From Arsenicitalea aurantiaca (GTDB taxonomy: Bacteria > Pseudomonadota > Alphaproteobacteria > Rhizobiales > Devosiaceae): a DNA stretch of 64,000 bases. This document shows positions 16,882-26,000 of the stretch, piece after piece. The stretch lies in NCBI RefSeq assembly GCF_003994485.1, contig NZ_RZNJ01000004.1, positions 62,001 through 126,000 on the forward strand, written 5' to 3'. Position numbers and translations under genes: made by a program. Each line of letters opens with the position of its first letter. Position 1 is the first letter of the stretch. The notes beneath the pieces were generated by a model. That model did not search any database and was not told where the DNA came from. It worked only from the letters and a program-made list of their open reading frames with translations.

Positions 16882-17799
16882 ATGCGAGACTTCATCTGCC
16901 CCCAACTCCTCACGCCATCGCGACATCTCCCCCATGGCGATGACTGGCGCTATGAGCTCAAATATGACGGCTACAGGGGTCAGCTGCATCTCAATGGCCA
17001 TGGCGCCAGAATCTTCACCCGCACGGGGTTGGACTGGACCGCCCGGTTTGCCAAGCTTGCGACCGCACTGGAGGGATGGGCGTTCTCGGGACTCTGTCTC
17101 GATGGTGAAATCGTCGCGTTCGATGAGGAGAACCGGCCCAATTACACCACCTTGTGCAGCCGCCTCGACGGCAATGGCGACCTGCACTTCATGGCCTTCG
17201 ATGTACTGGCCGTGCATGGGCAATCCACGCTGCACCTGTCCTTGAACGACCGGCGAACGATACTCGAGGAAGTCTGTCATGATGCGCCGCCGGTGCTTCG
17301 GCTGGTCCCGCAAAGCAATGATGGCACGGCGCTGCTTGATTTTGCCCGCGCGAACGCTTGGGAGGGGGTTGTGGCCAAACGGGTCGACAGCACCTATGGC
17401 GCCGGTCAACGCCTGCCCACCTGGCGCAAGATCAAGTGCCTGGTACGGCAGGAGTTCATTGTCCTTGGCTGGCGCCCCGACATGCGAACTGGTGAGCTCC
17501 GGTCCCTTGTTATCGGCACCCTGGATGCGGGTCGGCTCACTTGCCGCGGCAGTGTCGGCACCGGCTTTACGAAGGCCCAACGGCTCGAACTCGCTGATGA
17601 GCTCAGGGCACTGGGTCTTGGGGAGGCGCTTCAGGACGGGGGACGAACGCCGCCCTTCCTGCCTGTCTCGCCGCACCTCGTTGCCGAGATCCAGTTTCAG
17701 GAATTCTCTAACCACGGCATTGTGCGCCAGCCGACCTTCCTCGGTCTCCGCTCAGACAAGCCTATCGCGGAAATCTGCTGCGAGGTTCCACGGCACTGA
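16882..17799 (+). CDS. ATP-dependent DNA ligase (LigD ligase domain/LigC type)
   Basis: A 305-residue enzyme. Adenylation motif I is KYDGYR with the nucleophile Lys27. Motif III is FMAFDVLAVHG, motif IV is WEGVVAKR and motif V is TWRKIKCL. A C-terminal OB-fold begins at EFIVLGWRPD and ends with VAEIQFQEF. It joins nicked DNA with ATP, in contrast to the NAD-dependent housekeeping LigA. It lacks the polymerase and nuclease domains of full LigD. The ATG at 16882 has a GGAGG site about six bases upstream; the longer frame from 16813 adds residues unlike the family. It is a plausible functional partner of the neighbouring clamp/loader genes, because ligases bind clamps in many systems. Confidence 0.88.
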   Translation: MRDFICPQLLTPSRHLPHGDDWRYELKYDGYRGQLHLNGHGARIFTRTGLDWTARFAKLATALEGWAFSGLCLDGEIVAFDEENRPNYTTLCSRLDGNGDLHFMAFDVLAVHGQSTLHLSLNDRRTILEEVCHDAPPVLRLVPQSNDGTALLDFARANAWEGVVAKRVDSTYGAGQRLPTWRKIKCLVRQEFIVLGWRPDMRTGELRSLVIGTLDAGRLTCRGSVGTGFTKAQRLELADELRALGLGEALQDGGRTPPFLPVSPHLVAEIQFQEFSNHGIVRQPTFLGLRSDKPIAEICCEVPRH

Positions 17800-18286
17800 C
17801 TGGCTAGGGTGCTTGTCCGCACCGCAGCGCTTCGTACTCACACCTCATCGTCGCTTTAAAGCCCAGTACTCCGTGCCAGCACGAGCTGCCGCACTAGACC
17901 GGCGCGCCCGCTCGCCCGAACAGGCATCGGCGAGCTCTCTCGCTTTGCACACGCAGCCTTGGAACGTGTCGCCAGATTCGGCTCGGCATTCTTCGGTGCC
18001 GAGCAGGTGACGCAAAGTCTGCGGCAACACCCGAACGCTGTAGGTGTAGGCCAACTGCTAACAAGAGCAGATGCGGACTTGCGCCTATATCTCTTCAAGA
18101 CGCCCAGCAATCACGCAACCCCACCAACCAAGTCACTTACTATTACACTCGCCCTCTCTCCGTGTCCTACCCAACTTTTCTGCCTTGAGTCTGCCTTATC
18201 ATCGTGACCATCACGTGAGTTGCAGTGTTGCCTAGATTTAGTTCTCCATTAGTCTGAATCCGCAATATTTAATAGGAGAAATTCTG
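17800..18286. other. Gap without a recognisable gene
   Basis: I see only short shadow-like frames. The right end becomes AT-rich and carries a good AGGAGA site near 18270-18277, which serves the next gene. No terminator with a T run is evident after the ligase. Confidence 0.45.
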
Positions 18287-19105
18287 ATGAACAAAATATC
18301 AACCATCCGAAATAAATCTCTAGTCCGAGAAATTACTTGGTCAGCGCGCGACGCTCTGTCGCGTTATAATCGGATCACCAGCGGGACGACGTTTGCGTTG
18401 AGCGAGGCAGTCGCTGAGTGTTATCGCCTAGTTACCGCCGGGGCCCAGCTGCTGAGCCTCCGAGACCACGACACCGTCGTCGACTATGCCTACTTCGCCG
18501 TTGAGCAGATGGAATTGCGTCTGCACGAGGGTCCTCAACGCCCTCCTAACGTCTTCGCGTGCGGTGTCGGCTGTACCATGATGCCATTTATCGACTTCGC
18601 CAAAGTCAACTTGCGGCTGCGCTATCCACGCAGCACAGTGAACGTCATGTCTCAGCTTTTTGAGGTACACTCCGAGCCCTATTTCGCCAACGATCCAGAC
18701 GTTAATCCCAATCTGTTGACGGGTATGTTCTGGAACCTCTACCACCTCATCGATGATGGCGACACCGCCGCCATAGCAGCGGCCGTTCAAGCGATCGTCA
18801 GCGAGATCACTTCTGTCCCTGCACCGCTTGACCACGAGCAATACCAGATTGATCATGCCGCTATTGCAGACCGCCTTGCTGATCCTCAGATAGAGATAGT
18901 CGTCAGGATGGCGGATCCTGCCATGCCGTCGCTGCCGGACGAGAGCGAACGCATTCAGCGTCTCCTTGCGCGTCGGGATGCTTTGCTTGCTGAAAAGGCC
19001 CCGGCGGCCTCGGTCGAACGACTTCAGATGGTGATTGAGGAAGCTTTGGAGTTTCAGAAGCGGGTCGAAGATTTGCGCCTTGAGTTCGGTGGATCCACTC
19101 CCTGA
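18287..19105 (+). CDS. Unknown island protein, 272 residues
   Basis: No family is recognised. The ATG at 18287 has an AGGAGA site about nine bases before it. The first 120 residues look like a soluble alpha/beta protein with no signal peptide, although FACGVGCTMMPFIDF contains two cysteines. The middle has DPDVNPNLLTGMFWNLYHLI, and the C-terminal third is strongly helical and charged, probably a coiled coil (SERIQRLLARRDALL). The middle and C-terminal phrases resemble the product at 34081-34842, so the two may be distant paralogues. Its G+C is lower than that of the housekeeping genes. Confidence 0.75.
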   Translation: MNKISTIRNKSLVREITWSARDALSRYNRITSGTTFALSEAVAECYRLVTAGAQLLSLRDHDTVVDYAYFAVEQMELRLHEGPQRPPNVFACGVGCTMMPFIDFAKVNLRLRYPRSTVNVMSQLFEVHSEPYFANDPDVNPNLLTGMFWNLYHLIDDGDTAAIAAAVQAIVSEITSVPAPLDHEQYQIDHAAIADRLADPQIEIVVRMADPAMPSLPDESERIQRLLARRDALLAEKAPAASVERLQMVIEEALEFQKRVEDLRLEFGGSTP

Positions 19106-19187
19106 GCCCTTTGAGCTGCTCTTGGCTTCTAGCCCTGCCGGCTTCGAAGGTGTCAGGAGCGGCTAACTGCCGATTCCCCACCCCTAA

Positions 19188-19217
19188 GCTCGACGTTATA
19201 GGGGGCCAACGTCGAGC
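19188..19217. repeat. Perfect 10-bp inverted repeat (hairpin)
   Basis: GCTCGACGTT (19188-19197) and AACGTCGAGC (19208-19217) form a perfect stem around a ten-base G-rich loop. There is no T run, so a simple terminator is unlikely. It lies between the unknown gene and the broken nuclease copy, where it could be a remnant end of a mobile element. Confidence 0.5.
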
Positions 19218-19277
19218 GCACGCCGCTCCGGCAATTGTATAGATAACGATGCTTGGGCGCTTTGCCGGCGTTCAGCC

Positions 19278-19393
19278 CCCGCTTCCTCAGCATCACCCTT
19301 GAGCATCTTGCGAGACCTTGGCAAATACCGGCATGATCGAGCATGCCAGACCCTTCATCGTCGGTATCTGGACTTCTGGCAGATCGATGGTGA
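19278..19393 (+). pseudogene. Fragment of a PD-(D/E)XK nuclease gene (broken copy)
   Basis: This 116-base stretch closely matches the 3' part of the intact nuclease gene (about 31322-31437): both read CGCTTCCTCAGCATCACCCT and later GTCGGTATCTGGACTTCTGG. One-base length differences put the copy out of frame, so it cannot make the protein. It is cut off on the right by IS3-family transposase sequence. Confidence 0.8.
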
Positions 19394-19396
19394 GCC

Positions 19397-19680
19397 TTCA
19401 ATGGCAAGTTCCGGGCGGAATGCCTGAACACCCACTGGTTCCTGACGCTTGACGACGCCCGCCGGAAGATGGAGCATTGGCCTCGAGGCTACAACGAGGT
19501 TCGTCCTCACAGGGCCATCGGCAACAAGCCGCGGATATCGCTCATGAATGGCTCCGGCGCATCCTATACGCCGTGAGCTTCAGCCCGAAAATGCTCCAGC
19601 CGGGCGGTCCAAAATCGGGTCTCACGTCAACGAAACCTAGGACTCTCCCTCAAACCGGAAGAGATTGGGGTCTCAGGTCA
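19397..19680 (+). mobile_element. IS3-family insertion sequence remnant (3' end of transposase and right end)
   Basis: From 19397 to 19576 the frame reads FNGKFRAECLNTHWFL, then a DDE-transposase C-terminal YNEVRPHRAIGNKPRISL, typical of the IS3 family OrfB end, stopping at TGA 19574-19576. The remaining ~100 bases look like the right end, closing with GGGGTCTCAGGTCA before the flanking repeat resumes at 19681. The 5' part of the element (OrfA and most of OrfB) is missing, so it cannot transpose by itself. Confidence 0.85.
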
Positions 19681-19764
19681 ATCGCCATGATGGAGCCTGG
19701 AGAGATCGCGGATCGGTCAATGGCGATAACCGCCGATCTCCTCCGCTGTCTCCTCGACGCATAG
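19681..19764 (+). pseudogene. 3' fragment of the partner gene of the nuclease module
   Basis: The frame IAMMEPGEIADRSMAI...DLLRCLLDA followed by TAG matches the last 28 codons of the intact gene at 31780-32340 with only a few changes. Everything upstream of this point has been replaced by the IS3 remnant. It is therefore the tail of a second, destroyed copy of that gene. Confidence 0.85.
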
Positions 19765-19960
19765 CGGAGGGTGCTGCGACCTGGATTTGGCCCGAGGGGT
19801 AGACCAATAGCTGCCTCTGCCAAAACGCTATGGGAGATGCCGTTCATGGGGCGCCGAAGAGGCCCGAAGCGCTGCAAGAACCACGGCCTTTGCACTTTAT
19901 CCTAATATCGCCCGAGAGGGCCGACTCTCCTACCCCCCTTCCTCTCTCCGACACAACTTA
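19681..19960 (+). repeat. Copy 1 of a duplicated non-coding block (match to 32257-32540)
   Basis: About 280 bases match 32257-32540 at high identity, well beyond the gene fragment. Shared landmarks include GCCAAAACGCTATGGGAGAT and TTTGCACTTTATCCTAATAT, followed by GCCCGAGAGGGCCGACTC. Conservation of the untranslated block between copies is as good as in the coding part. Confidence 0.85.
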
Positions 19961-20100
19961 CTCTCTCTACCTTACTCTCTATTCCTTTCTCTTTTCTTTA
20001 CTCTCTATAAATTATTCTACATTCACTACTCTCTATACGCCGCCCTATCTTGCCTATTCTGTACTAAATCTATTACCTACTCTCTACCTACTTTCATCCA
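19909..20100 (+). repeat. Pyrimidine-rich tract, copy 1 (degenerate)
   Basis: About 190 bases consist very largely of C and T on the plus strand, with recurring TTACTCTCT and CTCTCTA words but no exact period. It occupies the same place, after the shared block, as the regular 10-bp array at 32541-32650. It ends where the IS5-family sequence begins, near 20102. Confidence 0.75.
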
Positions 20101-20101
20101 G

Positions 20102-20809
20102 TAGTGGAGAGCCGTGGTGTTCGCCGCGCTGACGATCGTCGCGTGATCAACGGCATCTTGTGGCGCTTTCACACGGGCTCTCCCCGGGCCGATATTCCTG
20201 AACGCTACGGCCCTTACACGACCTGCTACAATCGATCTGTACGCTGGCGAAGGCTGGGGTTGGGGATCGACTAACTAAACGGTGTCTGCGGCTTTCGAGG
20301 GCGATCTTCAGATGATCGATAGTTCGTGTGTTAGGGTGCATCACCATGGTGCGACCCCAGGAAGGGGGACCCGAATCGCTGCATGGGACGTTCCCGGGGT
20401 GGTTTGACGACCAAAATCCACGCGCTGGTTGACGCCGAAGGCAGACCTGTCCGACTTCACCTCTAAGAGAGGTCAGAGCAGCGACTGCGTCAACGCTGAA
20501 GCTTTTTTGGACTTGCTGAGCCAGGACACGATCCTGCTTGCCGACAAAGGCTATGACACAGACGGCATCCGGGCACGCATCCAATCAGCTATTGCCGTTG
20601 CCAACATCCCCGCCAAGATCAACCGAGAACAGGCGTTCCCGTTCAGTGCGTCCCTGTACCGAGATAGCAATCTCGTCGAGCGCTTCTTCGGAAAAATCAA
20701 GAATGTCAGAGGTTTAGCGACCCGGCACGACAAGCGCTCCGACAACTTTGTCGCCGCGCTCAAGCTTCTCAGCACGCCCGTAGATCAGAAGTTATGTGTC
20801 TACGCCTAG
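20102..20809 (+). mobile_element. IS5-family (IS427-like) transposase pseudogene
   Basis: The pieces together give an IS427-type transposase. The first, RRVINGILWRFHTGSPRADI to YNRSVRWRRLGLGID, ends at a stop near 20271. The second is MIDSSCVRVHQHGATPGRG, broken near 20410. The third, in another frame, runs DLSDFTSKRGQSSDCVNAEA, LLADKGYDTDGIRAR, NLVERFFGKIKNVRGLATR to the stop at 20809. At least two frameshifts or stops interrupt it, so it is inactive. The DDE-family catalytic context is recognisable. Confidence 0.88.
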
Positions 20810-21356
20810 TCCGAGAACTTAATTATTTTGCTGCGTTGCGCCAATGAGCAACTTCCATTCATGGCTGCGCGTGTGGGTGAGAGGAATTTTCGGTCCTGGC
20901 TCCTGATGTCGACGCGACGGGAGCAATCGTAATCACCGAGATGCTCCGCCGGGCACCCAGACACTCGGTCTTTGGTACGCGCAAAGTTCCTTTATAGCGG
21001 CCACTGCGAGCTGTATTGGACGTCTGCATCCTTGGTCCAAAGTACCAGGGTAGCGAGGCCATAAAAGCCGCTGACGTGGCTCTTTATCGAGCAAAGCGGG
21101 GCGGTCTAATTCGAGACATCGAATCTTCCGCCGGAATGAGAGCTGTACATTGCAGCCAAAACGAACTGCTTTGTATTGGCGACACCAACTAGGACATAAA
21201 TCCTCGAGGACGAGTGTGGAGCCTTGGATGTGCGCCTCGTCGACCGGCCTTGTTCAGCGGGTACGCTAAGAATGCAAATGGGTGTTCCAGCGTGACTCAG
21301 GCAGAGTTGAGCGCACGTTCGCACCTCTATAACGACTTGAGCTAGCCATCGAGTGA
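20810..21356. other. Decayed region; possible GGDEF fragment near 21061-21105
   Basis: No intact gene is seen. On the plus strand, 21061-21105 reads IKAADVALYRAKRGG, which matches the C-terminal signature of GGDEF diguanylate cyclase domains (ADxALYxAKxxGRN). Upstream codons are interrupted by stops. This is consistent with the last piece of a degraded gene and is low confidence because the match is only 15 residues. Confidence 0.35.
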
Positions 21357-21886
21357 TCAAGACCCGTCGAATGCCACAACCCTCGCAAGGGCAGAGGGAA
21401 AGCCGACCAACGAAATTGACAAGGCAACTTCCTGGCCGGTTTCGCTAGCGGCCGCATGCACCGCAATTGCGTTTCCTGCGCGCATGGCGGCAACGGCATT
21501 GGCATCGAAGTCGAACGGAAGAAGGCAGCCGACCGGGAGGCATGTGGAGAAACGCAAACTCCCGAACGGGGCAGCGTCGTCTATGGCTAGGCTCACGCCA
21601 TCGTCCAGATTAAGACCGAAAGGCAGAACAAGCACACCGCCGACGGCATCTCCTTCGGTTGCGCGCAACTCGACCGTCAGCACACGCTACCGGCTCTCGC
21701 CGCCGACCTGGGTCTGGCTCGTGACGCAGCGCGGGGGTCCTGCGGCGGCCGAGCAGGCGACGGTCCAGTCGCCATGGGTTTCGTTGAGCGTGCTATCACC
21801 GCCAGGCAATCCCTGCGCCAACGCAGAAGCGGAAGGAGGATGCCGAGAAGAACCGCTCCCCCGATCAGTTTGTGATACGATATCAA
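21357..21886 (-). pseudogene. Invasion-associated locus B (IalB) family protein, disrupted
   Basis: Read across frames, the product has a signal peptide (MISYHKLIGGAVLLGILLPL), then LAQGLPGGDSTLNETHGDWT, the start of a mature IalB-like domain with Cys residues. It continues CSAAAGPPRCVTSQTQV and then LTVELRATEGDAVGGVLVLP, GVSLAIDDAAPFGSLRF, CLPVGCLLPFDFD. A frameshift lies between LPLL and LAQ, and an in-frame TAG follows GGESR where Gln is expected. Both make it a pseudogene unless they are sequencing errors. IalB-family proteins are small periplasmic proteins of uncertain role in alphaproteobacteria. Confidence 0.8.
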
Positions 21887-21950
21887 ATATGGTCCTCCCT
21901 GCAGTGTTTTATTCGACCGCGGCTTGATGATTGGCCAGAGCGGCCCGGTC

Positions 21951-22391
21951 CTATCGCTGACAAAGGACGGTCAGGCGCTGCGCCACATACCGCCCCGTGC
22001 TGTCGGGCATTTCGACATTCGTCTGAAACCCTCGCCCGCCTGGTGCGACGACACCGCCGAAGGCAAACGGCATGTGCATCCCGGATTGCTGAATGCCCGA
22101 GCCCTGCGCCTCGATCTTGTTGCTTTGAGGATGGTAGAGCCACTCGCCCTTGGCTTGAAAACCTTCGACGCCCGTGCCGCTCGAAGTGTATTCCGAAGCC
22201 TCGAAGCCGCCATTTGATTAAAGGGCTGCGTTGACTTCATGCGAATGCCCGCGCAGATAGCCCTGCGCGGTATACTCGGCATAGCCATACTGGCAGCTCC
22301 ACTGGCCAGAAAGCTCCTGCATCTGGGGAAAGGCCGGCGCTGGCAACAAGGCAAGCACCACGATAGCGGCCAATGACGGAATACGCACCAT
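21951..22391 (-). pseudogene. Small secreted protein interrupted by one nonsense codon
   Basis: The ATG at 22391 begins a signal peptide (MVRIPSLAAIVVLALLPAPA) and a mature part, QWSCQYGYAEYTAQGYLRGH, stopping at TAA (22218-22220) after VNAAL. The same frame then stays open and protein-like to 21951: SNGGFEASEYTSSGTGVEGF, later MHMPFAFGGVVAPGGRGF. The continuation strongly suggests one former gene of about 146 codons with a single stop mutation. The family is not recognised. It follows the S74-like lipoprotein gene by 27 bases on the same strand. Confidence 0.7.
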
Positions 22392-22417
22392 GTCCCCTCC
22401 CGCAAGATCACGCTGGC

Positions 22418-22996
22418 CTATGAGGCCAAGGCTCTCGCAATCGCCGCATCGCTGGCGGCGCGCATTTCCGTCTCGTTGATCATCCTGAGGCCGAGCGCCT
22501 GATAATCCACGCCGAGAAGATCGTTCCCCAGATCGATGATTGCATGCGCGTAACGCGCATCGGCTTGGATTTCCGCCGCGTTCACGCCCACAAACACGCG
22601 CGCGTCGCCGGTGTAACGGAAGGCATAGAGATTGATGCCGTTCTCGAGCTGTTCGACGAAACGCACATCGCTTTTGAGGCGGATGTCGGAAGCGGTGAAG
22701 CATGATGGAGGTGTGCATAAGGGCGGACCGCCCGTGCCCCCAGTTCCTCCGGTGCCACCGCCCGTGGAGGCGCCGCCGCCCCCACCGCGGCTGCTGTTGG
22801 CGGCAATGGCCACGACACCACCGATCACCACCGCGCCGATCAGGGCGCAGACGACAGGCCGTTCCTCGCAAAAGGCGCGGTCCCCGCTGCTACCATTCAT
22901 GGCCGTCTGCGTTCCGGTGGTGGTCTGGCAGGCCGCAAGCGCGGTGCAGAGCGTTGCAGCGAGCATTGCCCGCCCATGTTTCAAGACTTTTTTCAT
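22418..22996 (-). CDS. Lipoprotein with an S74-type intramolecular-chaperone-like C-terminus
   Basis: A 192-residue protein. The ATG at 22996 gives a lipoprotein signal with lipobox LAAC (MKKVLKHGRAMLAATLCTAL then AACQ). A membrane-like segment (ALIGAVVIGGVVAIAA) is followed by a Gly/Thr-rich linker. The C-terminal part begins SDIRLKSDVRFVEQLENGI and continues YAFRYTG, which matches the opening of the peptidase S74 tail-fibre/autotransporter chaperone domain (SDxRLKxxI...LYxFxY). The gene lies 25 bases after the autotransporter stop, so a role in its folding or surface display is a reasonable but untested idea. The full S74 catalytic region seems shortened. Confidence 0.7.
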   Translation of the reverse strand: MKKVLKHGRAMLAATLCTALAACQTTTGTQTAMNGSSGDRAFCEERPVVCALIGAVVIGGVVAIAANSSRGGGGGASTGGGTGGTGGTGGPPLCTPPSCFTASDIRLKSDVRFVEQLENGINLYAFRYTGDARVFVGVNAAEIQADARYAHAIIDLGNDLLGVDYQALGLRMINETEMRAASDAAIARALAS

Positions 22997-23021
22997 TGCG
23001 TATCCCCCTTCAAAGGAATGG

Positions 23022-26000
23022 TCAGAACCTGACATTGAGGCCGATGGAGCCGGTGTGGCTGGACTGCGCGCCGGAGAACAGCCCGTCATAGTTGGCGCGA
23101 ATGGTCATGTCGGGCGCGACGTCCCAGGCAAGACCGGCGCCGACGCGCAGCCGGTCGCGGCTGGCGGCCGGGCCGCGGACATCGAAGCCTGTCGGACTGC
23201 CCGCGAAGTTCATCGACTGGCTGGGCACCACATCGGCAAAGGCGTGCTCCCACACGGCCCGGCCTTCGAGAACTACGCGCCCGGTCTCGGTGGGAACGAC
23301 ATGGCTGATGCCAATCCCGACGCCGGTGTCGAGACGCGTCCAGCTTTCCGAACCTGCGATGAGGTTCAGCGCGCCAGCGCCGGTCTCGGTGAACCCGCCA
23401 TGACCCGACCAGCCCGCATCGAGGGTAAACAGCGGCAGGAGCGTCGTGCCGCTGCCCATGTCGATGCCATAGGCGGCTTCGCCCGAAAAGCCGAGCGAAT
23501 GGGTCCAGTAGTCGGCCTCGGCCGTGCGATTCAGCCCGCCGAACACAACGTTGCGCTCGGTCGAGATGCGGTTGGCTGCATAGGCCAGCGAGCCGGCAAG
23601 CCGCCACGCCCCATCCTCCCATGCGCCATAGGCGCCGATATGGAAGCCATCGGCATCGAAGCTCGAAAGCCGCGCATCGACCGAACCGTGGCTGCGGATA
23701 TAGCCCAAGCCCAAACCGGCAAAGCCAGTGCCCGCGCCAAGATCGATCTGGCCTTCATAACCGCCGGCGATCCCGGCGTTCCACCAGTCGAGTGAGGTCG
23801 CATTGCCATCGCCATCTATGGTGCCGCGCCCGCCCAGCGGGCCGAGCCAGGCATTGGCCACGCGGCCGTCCGCATAGGCGGAAGTCGCGTCGTCAAAGGC
23901 GCCGACACCGACAGCGGCCCGCGAGGGTGCAGCATAGCTGAGCAGCGCAGTGATGACACCAGTGCCACCGAGACCACCGATTCCGGCCGTGCCCTGCTGG
24001 CGCAGCGTGCGGTTGAACAGGGCGAAGGTGTTCTCGATCACATGCTGGCCCGAAGCGTGGACCTCGCCCGAGGTCAGATGGAATGCCCTGCGGGCCTGAT
24101 CGGGATCGAGCATCGCGATTTCGTTGAAGACCGTCAGAGCATCGCCGGCCTGTTCGAGACCGTTCAGCGCCGAGGAGGTCTGCAACTGGTTATAGGTCTG
24201 CGCCACCGTGGCGAAGTCCGCCGTCACGCCGATGGTGAGCACGACGCTGTCGGCATTATGCGTCAGCGTCGGCGTCAAAAATGCCGACTGGTTGAGCATG
24301 GTCGCACCGGCAAACTCGCCTACCAGAGGATCTGTGGCGGTCAGGATGGTGTAGGTCTGGCCATCCTCATAGGAGACATGGGAGTCGATGGCGGTGACCT
24401 TGACACTGCCCGCCAGGTTTGCTTCGCCGGTAACCGCCAGCGCATCATTGTCGCCGTTCGAGGCGATACGCGCCGCAAAGACAGAATCCGCACCGAAGTT
24501 CACATCGCCGGTGACAGTGAGCGTCCCAAGCGTATCGTCACCAGGAGCGATGCGGCCGAACAAATTGACGTTGCCGACAAATTCGCCACCGCCACCGACG
24601 GTGGCACCTGGTTGCACAGTCATGCTGCTGCCGCTCAGAATGCCGCTGGCGGCGATACGCAGGGTTCCGACCTGAAGACCGACCGACCCTCCAAAAGTTC
24701 CGCTGTCGGCAGTAAGGGTAGTGGTGCCAGATCCAGTATGGGTTAGAAATCCGTTGGTGCCGCTAATAACCCCACCATAGGTCCAGTCGTCCGAGCGGTT
24801 AAAGGTGAGAAGACTATTGCTCTCAACAAGCATGTTCCCGCTGATCGAGCCGCCCGCACCGCCTTCGCCGAGAACGAGCCGACCGCCCAAAACCGTCGTC
24901 AATCCGGAAAAGGTGTTCTCGCCGGTTAGAATTAGCCATCCGCTGCCCACCTTTGTGAGCGCTCCTGCACCTTCGATGACACCGGCATAGTTTATGTCGT
25001 CGCTTGCATCGGACCTGACAACAAGATCAGTATTGCCCAGAACGATGCGGGATCCCGCAACACCCGACAGATTTCCAATTTCAGTAGCGCCCGCGCCAAC
25101 ACCGGATATGTCGAGTACGCCCACACTTGTGAACCGCAACGCCTCACTTTCGGCGATATCGCCCGCGCCTTGCAATGCCAGCGTACCTGCACCAATAGTG
25201 GTCGGGCCCTTATAGGTATTTGAGCCGGTCAGGATCAGCGTGCCGGTTTGTGTCTTGTTGATCCCGCCGGGGCCGGAGATGACTGTGCCGATGGTCGCAG
25301 TCTCACCAGCCAACACGCGCAGTTCGCTACCTCCCGTCACCGTCTGCAGCGTTCCCGTGCCGCCCAGCGTATAGCCATCGTCGGCGAACTGGAGCCCCCT
25401 GAAGCTCTGGGCACCCTCGACCGAGATCATCCCGCCGGAACCATTGAAAACGCCGTGATTGCCGGCCCAGGCGACATCAATATTGCCACCGTCATTGCGC
25501 CAGTCGGTTCCAGCACTCGTCCATGTCGACCCGGCATCCTGCCAATACTGAAGCATCGGATCGCCTATGACAGGATCAGTACCGGGGCCGGGTGTGCCGC
25601 TCGAAATCACCAGATCCAGAGCCCCGTGTATCCCATCGCCAGCCGCCCTGCGCTCCAGGTACCCGTCGATACCGGGGGTAGCGATACCGGGTAGGGCACC
25701 GTTCCACGTCAGGTAAGTCATCAGCCGGTAGTGCCCGATCCCGGCGTCGCCTTCGTCGAACAGGTGAACTTCGACATCGCCTTCCGAACCTGACACCGAC
25801 ACAGCGGATAGGACCTCGATCATGTCGCTCGTCCCTGGCGAGTCCACCGTGCCCGGCTCGCCAACGCGGTAGTGGATTTGCGCGCCCGGATCCAATGACA
25901 ACAGGCCGATGGTCAAGGCACCAATCTCGTCCGCGCCCCCCGGCGCAAGAATACCGCCATTGTCGACGGTTACGTCGTCCAGCGTTCCGGTCCCGCCCAG

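Noticed and set aside
21061-21105. Functional diguanylate cyclase
   Set aside because: Only the last 15 residues of a GGDEF-like pattern are visible, with stops upstream and no GGDEF motif.
22632-23795. 387-codon plus-strand frame opposite the autotransporter 3' end
   Set aside because: Repetitive Pro/Val runs arise from the Gly-rich linker and barrel on the other strand.
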